Source: Candidatus Zhuqueibacterota bacterium RBG_16_48_16
GTDB taxonomy: Bacteria; Zhuqueibacterota; Zhuqueibacteria; Residuimicrobiales; Sediminimicrobiaceae
Length of the DNA: 11,145 bases
NCBI GenBank assembly: GCA_001771235.1
Contig: METF01000149.1
Location: 13,937-25,081 of the forward strand
Reading direction: 5' to 3'
Of the stretch, positions 8,311 through 11,145 are shown piece by piece; position 1 is the first letter of the stretch, and each line of letters begins with the position of its first letter. The position numbers and the translations under genes are program-made. The notes under the pieces were generated by a model, which did not search any database, was not told the DNA's origin, and saw only the letters and a program-made list of their open reading frames with translations.

Positions 8311-8353
8311 GCTGATTACCTTTAGGGGGTGTGAAAAAAAATTGGTAATCTGC
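8311..8353 (-). repeat. Inverted repeat (stem-loop) between SP-A and PorV-A
   Basis: GCTGATTACC at 8311-8320 and GGTAATCTGC at 8344-8353 pair at 9 of 10 positions around a 23-nt loop. On the minus strand the loop contains a run of eight T followed by CACACCCCC. That part of the loop is also complementary to a segment just after the SP-A stop codon (8412-8423). It could be a termination or processing signal. The T-run sits inside the loop rather than after the stem, so it is not a standard terminator. Confidence 0.5.
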
Positions 8354-8423
8354 ATGCAAACCTCGATTATTTCTGCCAGAACTATCGCAGTGAAAAAATC
8401 AAAGTTATTTCTTCGCACCCCCT
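8324..8423 (-). repeat. Long-range inverted repeat spanning the SP-A/PorV-A gap
   Basis: AGGGGGTGTGAA at 8324-8335 and TTCGCACCCCCT at 8412-8423 are complementary at 11 of 12 positions, separated by 76 nt. The right arm directly abuts the SP-A stop codon (8424-8426). The left arm lies in the loop of the 8311-8353 stem-loop, so the two pairings would form a pseudoknot-like fold. The arms are G-rich and unlike the surrounding AT-rich gap. Confidence 0.5.
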
Positions 8424-10664
8424 TTACCTGACGATCACGATCTTACGATTGATGCTATCGCCATCCGGTGTTTGAATGTTAGCGATGTAAATTCCGCTCA
8501 CGACAATCTGGCCTGTATCAGAGGTCATGTGATCCATCGTCGTCGCTCCCCATGCTTCATCACCCGAGCCATAATGTTCAATGGTCTTGACCAGGTCGCC
8601 GCTTTCGGTAAAAATTCTGATCGTACATTCAAGGGGCAGCTCATAAAACATGATCTTATCAGGCTCTCCCGGAAATTGCAGCTCGCGTGCCGCGATATTG
8701 TAGGGATTTGGCACAATCACAATATCCTTAAGGCTCGACCCGGCTTCCCTGGTAAGATAAGCCGCCCGCGTTGTCATGTTCAAATATTTACCACTCTCCA
8801 AAACCGCACCCGAGTCCTTAACATCAGGCGGATTGCTCGCGCCATCATCATAAGCGGTCACATAATAAAAATAGGCCGTACCGCGAGTCACCCCAGTATC
8901 ATCATAACTGTGAACAGCGCTGCCGGGAAAGTCCTTGACAAGCCTCCACTCGCCATGCTCTCTGGTTGGCGTCCCTGTCATAGGAATATACCCTTCATAA
9001 CGCAATCCTTCGGAGCGATAGAGCCTGTAACCGGCAAAATCAGGGGCAGACTCTGATTCACTGCCCCATGAAATCATAATCTTATTAGGTTGTGAAGAAA
9101 CCTCGATGGAAGGCGGAGGCGGCGGGATGGGTACATTATAATTATTTCTCACAGCCCATTGAGCATTGTTCATGTTCTGGATAAAAGAATCAATGCCGGT
9201 AAATACCCGGCAATCCTTTGCCCAGTCATTATAATTATGATTATAAAGATCAGGATTATTTTTATAAGGTATGGGCATGTTATCGACCAGTCCGACTCCG
9301 GCAGCCTGATCAAATGACATTCCCTCGGGCGGCTCACACACACCATTTTCCCAATCCGTTCCTATCTTCCAGATCAACAGCGGGTTCATAACGCCAAATC
9401 CATCCGCCCAGACGACCCTGAAAGACTCACCGGGTTTCAGAGTATACGGCCCAACGGCCCAATAAAAAGTGGCACCATAAGTCACCCAATCGAGATCCGT
9501 AATAAATTTGGTACCTGGCACGGCAGCCTCTTCCATTCTCACCGAGCGGTAGCCCGGACGTACCGTTTCTCCAGGTGGCGCATTGTCTTGTGTTAGCCGG
9601 GGCACATTGCCGTTCCATTCCCACCCTTCTGACATGACGCGATATATCCGGCTCCAATCACCGGCAGGGTCGAGATTTGTGGGCACATTTCGAGTCCAGA
9701 GGAGGTCGCTGTTTTCTACGCCAGTCATGTCTGGTTGATCGAAATCATCTGTCGGATCATCCGCAGATTTATCGACATGACAGATGGCCGCGCCGACCGT
9801 ATGCGGATTCCAGAGAAATCCCGGTGGATTGGTAATATTCGAATTCCCGGTGGCAATCGCATCCCCGGTGTCATCTGTGGTTCCTGAATCGCTCCGCCTC
9901 GAGGGATACGCAAACATTGTACGTAAAGTATCCGATTCATATTCGCCACGGCTGCTGTACCAGTTAAAAGAATCCCATCTTTCAAGTCTGCTCTCTCTCA
10001 TAAAGTAAAGGCCGTCCAAAGTCTGATCCGGCAGCTCGATTTCATCATCCGTATCGATATTTCCCGTATTGGTAAATGTCCAATCCCAGATAATATAATC
10101 GTCATGGTTCTCCACACTCCAGGCAAGGACTTTTTGCTGAACCGAGACTCCCAAATTCGTATTGACCTGCGATGTGACCATCAGGTCCGCGGTTCCCGGT
10201 ATAATCGTATGATTGACATCAACAGCATCCCCTTCCAGCGGGAACGGGTCCTGTACCTGATACCCATCAACAACAATTTTCGGCGGTTGATATCTCATAT
10301 ATTTTCGAATATAATAGCCATCCTCATCCGGTATGGGCATGGTAATACTTTGTTCATCCAATTCAACCCCGGGGGCGCCCGTGAGCATGATAGGCCAAAC
10401 CTCGCCATTCTCATCAGTCCAGTTTACACAGCCCATGTACCACCCAGCCCAATCGATTGCCGTAGAAGGCCATCCCGGATAATGACCTTTGTGATACATA
10501 AAGCCACGGTAAGCGCCAGCCACTTCACCCTGGCTGGTATTGTCATCAATCCAGGTCCAATAATTCGAAATTCTGATCTGCTTGGTGAGGAATGCGTTGG
10601 CAATTCCATACGATAACAGCAGACTCGTCAGCAGGACTCCGACGAACACATATTTTCTTTTCAT
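8424..10664 (-). CDS. Secreted surface protein with FN3-like domain and C-terminal sorting-like domain (SP-A, 746 aa)
   Basis: The start is the ATG at 10664: it has AAGGG 8 nt upstream and opens a clear signal peptide (MKRKYVFVGVLLTSLLLSYG, cut near ANA/F, residue 24). The frame is open upstream to 10862, but that extension reads through an inverted repeat and has no plausible domain. There is no lipobox. Residues 25-505 match no family I know. They contain WDWTFTNTGN (193-202) and LKPGESFRVVWADGFG (409-424), which have counterparts in SP-B. A proline-rich linker (PIPPPPPS, 512-519) leads to an FN3-like domain at about 518-627 (FAGYRLYRS, AYFYYVTAYDDG). The C-terminus (648-746) is sorting-like: IVIVPNPYN, CTIRIFTESGDLVKTI, SGIYIANIQT, RKIVIVR. 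It lies between a receptor gene and PorV-A, which suggests an extracellular ligand-binding or structural partner of that receptor. Confidence 0.87.
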   Translation of the reverse strand: MKRKYVFVGVLLTSLLLSYGIANAFLTKQIRISNYWTWIDDNTSQGEVAGAYRGFMYHKGHYPGWPSTAIDWAGWYMGCVNWTDENGEVWPIMLTGAPGVELDEQSITMPIPDEDGYYIRKYMRYQPPKIVVDGYQVQDPFPLEGDAVDVNHTIIPGTADLMVTSQVNTNLGVSVQQKVLAWSVENHDDYIIWDWTFTNTGNIDTDDEIELPDQTLDGLYFMRESRLERWDSFNWYSSRGEYESDTLRTMFAYPSRRSDSGTTDDTGDAIATGNSNITNPPGFLWNPHTVGAAICHVDKSADDPTDDFDQPDMTGVENSDLLWTRNVPTNLDPAGDWSRIYRVMSEGWEWNGNVPRLTQDNAPPGETVRPGYRSVRMEEAAVPGTKFITDLDWVTYGATFYWAVGPYTLKPGESFRVVWADGFGVMNPLLIWKIGTDWENGVCEPPEGMSFDQAAGVGLVDNMPIPYKNNPDLYNHNYNDWAKDCRVFTGIDSFIQNMNNAQWAVRNNYNVPIPPPPPSIEVSSQPNKIMISWGSESESAPDFAGYRLYRSEGLRYEGYIPMTGTPTREHGEWRLVKDFPGSAVHSYDDTGVTRGTAYFYYVTAYDDGASNPPDVKDSGAVLESGKYLNMTTRAAYLTREAGSSLKDIVIVPNPYNIAARELQFPGEPDKIMFYELPLECTIRIFTESGDLVKTIEHYGSGDEAWGATTMDHMTSDTGQIVVSGIYIANIQTPDGDSINRKIVIVR
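8427..8723 (-). other. C-terminal sorting-like domain of SP-A
   Basis: Residues 648-746 of SP-A. The order VPNPY, strand, IRIFTESGDLVKTI, GIYIANI, KIVIVR matches the SP-B C-terminus and the general type A sorting-domain pattern. The central part differs (DEAWGATTMDHMTSDTGQ), as expected for a variable loop. Confidence 0.75.
8784..9113 (-). other. Fibronectin-III-like domain of SP-A
   Basis: Residues about 518-627 of SP-A. SIEVSSQPNKIMISWG begins the fold, followed by DFAGYRLYRSEG and AYFYYVTAYDDG. It is shorter than the SP-B copy. A polyproline linker separates it from the N-terminal region. Confidence 0.75.
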
Positions 10665-10672
10665 AGTTGTTT

Positions 10673-10677
10673 CCCTT
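10673..10677 (-). promoter_or_regulatory. Ribosome binding site of SP-A
   Basis: AAGGG on the minus strand, 8 nt before the ATG at 10664. It supports this start over the upstream in-frame ATGs at 10856 and 10862. Confidence 0.7.
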
Positions 10678-10718
10678 TTCTCGTATCTGATCAGTGGGCT
10701 CACACGACAAAGCAAAAA

Positions 10719-10809
10719 TGACAGGATGACAGGATTTAAAAGGATGGACAGGATCAACCTAGGATAGAATTTTATCGTGTCAATCCTGATCAATCCTGTA
10801 ATCCTGTCA
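10719..10809. repeat. Imperfect inverted repeat made of iterated ACAGGAT/ATCCTGT units
   Basis: The arms 10719-10754 and 10774-10809 match at 30 of 36 positions when one is reverse-complemented, with a 19-nt loop. Each arm is itself built of short units: ACAGGAT or a variant at 10721, 10729, 10739 and 10748 on the left, and ATCCTG-type units at 10783, 10793 and 10801 on the right. A-runs border both ends on the plus strand (AAAAATG before, CAAAAAATG after), so in the minus-strand transcript a T-run follows the stem. It lies in the 204-bp gap between the truncated receptor and SP-A, and could act as a terminator or be a dispersed repeat of the host genome. Confidence 0.8.
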
Positions 10810-10868
10810 AAAAATGTAAACACCTTGTGATTGGTTACCTTTTCTAACAAATTCATTTTCACTATTTC

Positions 10869-11145
10869 TTAGAAATTGAGCCCAATTCCAAAAGTGATCG
10901 TTCGCGGATTCAGAAAGGTCAGGAATTCACGGTTGGGCATGTCTATCCAGGGCTTGTCTTTGCTCTTTACATCTCCCGGTTTATCGTTTCCCGGCTCAAA
11001 GCCCATGGCGTGGTATTCTTCAAAGGTTGCGACTTCATCTCCTAAATATCGGGGTAGGCGTAGCGATCTCATATAATTATACCGGTCATTAGCATCGGCA
11101 AAACCGGACTCTTCAAGGTATTCGAGATCGAACACATTGACGACA
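10869..11145 (-). CDS. C-terminal end of an outer-membrane receptor, probably TonB-dependent (TBDR-A, partial)
   Basis: The frame is open from the right edge to a TAA at 10869-10871: 91 whole residues plus one base of a cut codon. A GTG at 11135 could be taken for a start but is simply the valine of VVNVFDLEY, so the gene continues beyond the window. The segment has the look of the last barrel strands and a long last loop of a TonB-dependent receptor: VVNVFDLEYLEESG resembles the 'VYNLFD' strand of such barrels, and the protein ends in FLNPRTITFGIGLNF with a terminal Phe. TBDR-B ends in a comparable way (RQIQVGVAVGF). Its place before SP-A matches that of TBDR-B before SP-B. The receptor identity is inferred from the end piece and the context; the plug and N-terminal domain are not in view. 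Confidence 0.72.
   Translation of the reverse strand, partial: VVNVFDLEYLEESGFADANDRYNYMRSLRLPRYLGDEVATFEEYHAMGFEPGNDKPGDVKSKDKPWIDMPNREFLTFLNPRTITFGIGLNF

Noticed and set aside
8472..9056. Plus-strand open frame of 194 codons
   Set aside because: It is antisense to the FN3-like and sorting domains of SP-A, with no recognisable domain or ribosome binding site.
10104..10616. Plus-strand open frame of 170 codons
   Set aside because: It is antisense to the N-terminal region of SP-A and shows no domain; its composition mirrors the opposite strand.
10665..10862. N-terminal extension of SP-A by 66 residues from the ATG at 10862
   Set aside because: It reads through the ACAGGAT inverted repeat, has no good ribosome binding site, and would bury the signal peptide that begins at 10664.
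10869..11135. Independent small gene of 88 aa starting at a GTG at 11135
   Set aside because: The frame continues upstream to the window edge, and the sequence looks like the end of a beta-barrel, so it is a truncated larger gene.

Overview
The window holds six genes, all on the minus strand, so transcription runs from high to low coordinates. All encode envelope or secreted proteins: TonB-dependent receptors, PorV/PorQ-type outer-membrane beta-barrels, and large secreted proteins with a fibronectin-III-like domain and a C-terminal sorting-like domain of the type IX secretion kind. This combination points to a Gram-negative bacterium of the Fibrobacteres-Chlorobi-Bacteroidetes superphylum. 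Calditrichota, KSB1 or Marinimicrobia-like lineages fit better to me than classical Bacteroidetes, because strong AAGGAG-type ribosome binding sites precede nearly every gene and the receptor partner is not a SusD lipoprotein. That placement is an inference from gene style only.

Layout in transcription order: (1) the last 91 codons of a TonB-dependent receptor, cut by the right edge; (2) a 204-bp gap with a long imperfect inverted repeat built from iterated ACAGGAT/ATCCTGT units; (3) a 746-aa secreted protein, SP-A; (4) a 180-bp gap with two interlocking inverted repeats; (5) a 334-aa PorV/PorQ-family protein, PorV-A; (6) a 104-bp gap with a TATAAT-like box; (7) a complete 990-aa TonB-dependent receptor, TBDR-B; (8) a 117-bp gap with a strong hairpin; (9) a 1135-aa secreted protein, SP-B, with calcium-loop-like Asp-rich motifs; (10) a 90-bp gap; (11) the first 182 codons of a second PorV/PorQ protein, PorV-B, cut by the left edge.

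The main point is the order receptor, secreted protein, PorV, repeated twice in tandem. The paralogues are recognisably related but strongly diverged, and the two secreted proteins share an order of motifs (an FxNxG-like strand, an LxxGExxRF-like strand, an FN3-like domain, a C-terminal sorting domain). I read the window as two copies of a three-gene surface module. By analogy with SusC/SusD pairs, each receptor may work with its own surface protein, and each PorV paralogue may help export, anchor or process that protein. The cargo is not visible from sequence. No RNA genes, transposases, CRISPR arrays or phage genes were seen, and no gap without a gene exceeds 204 bp.
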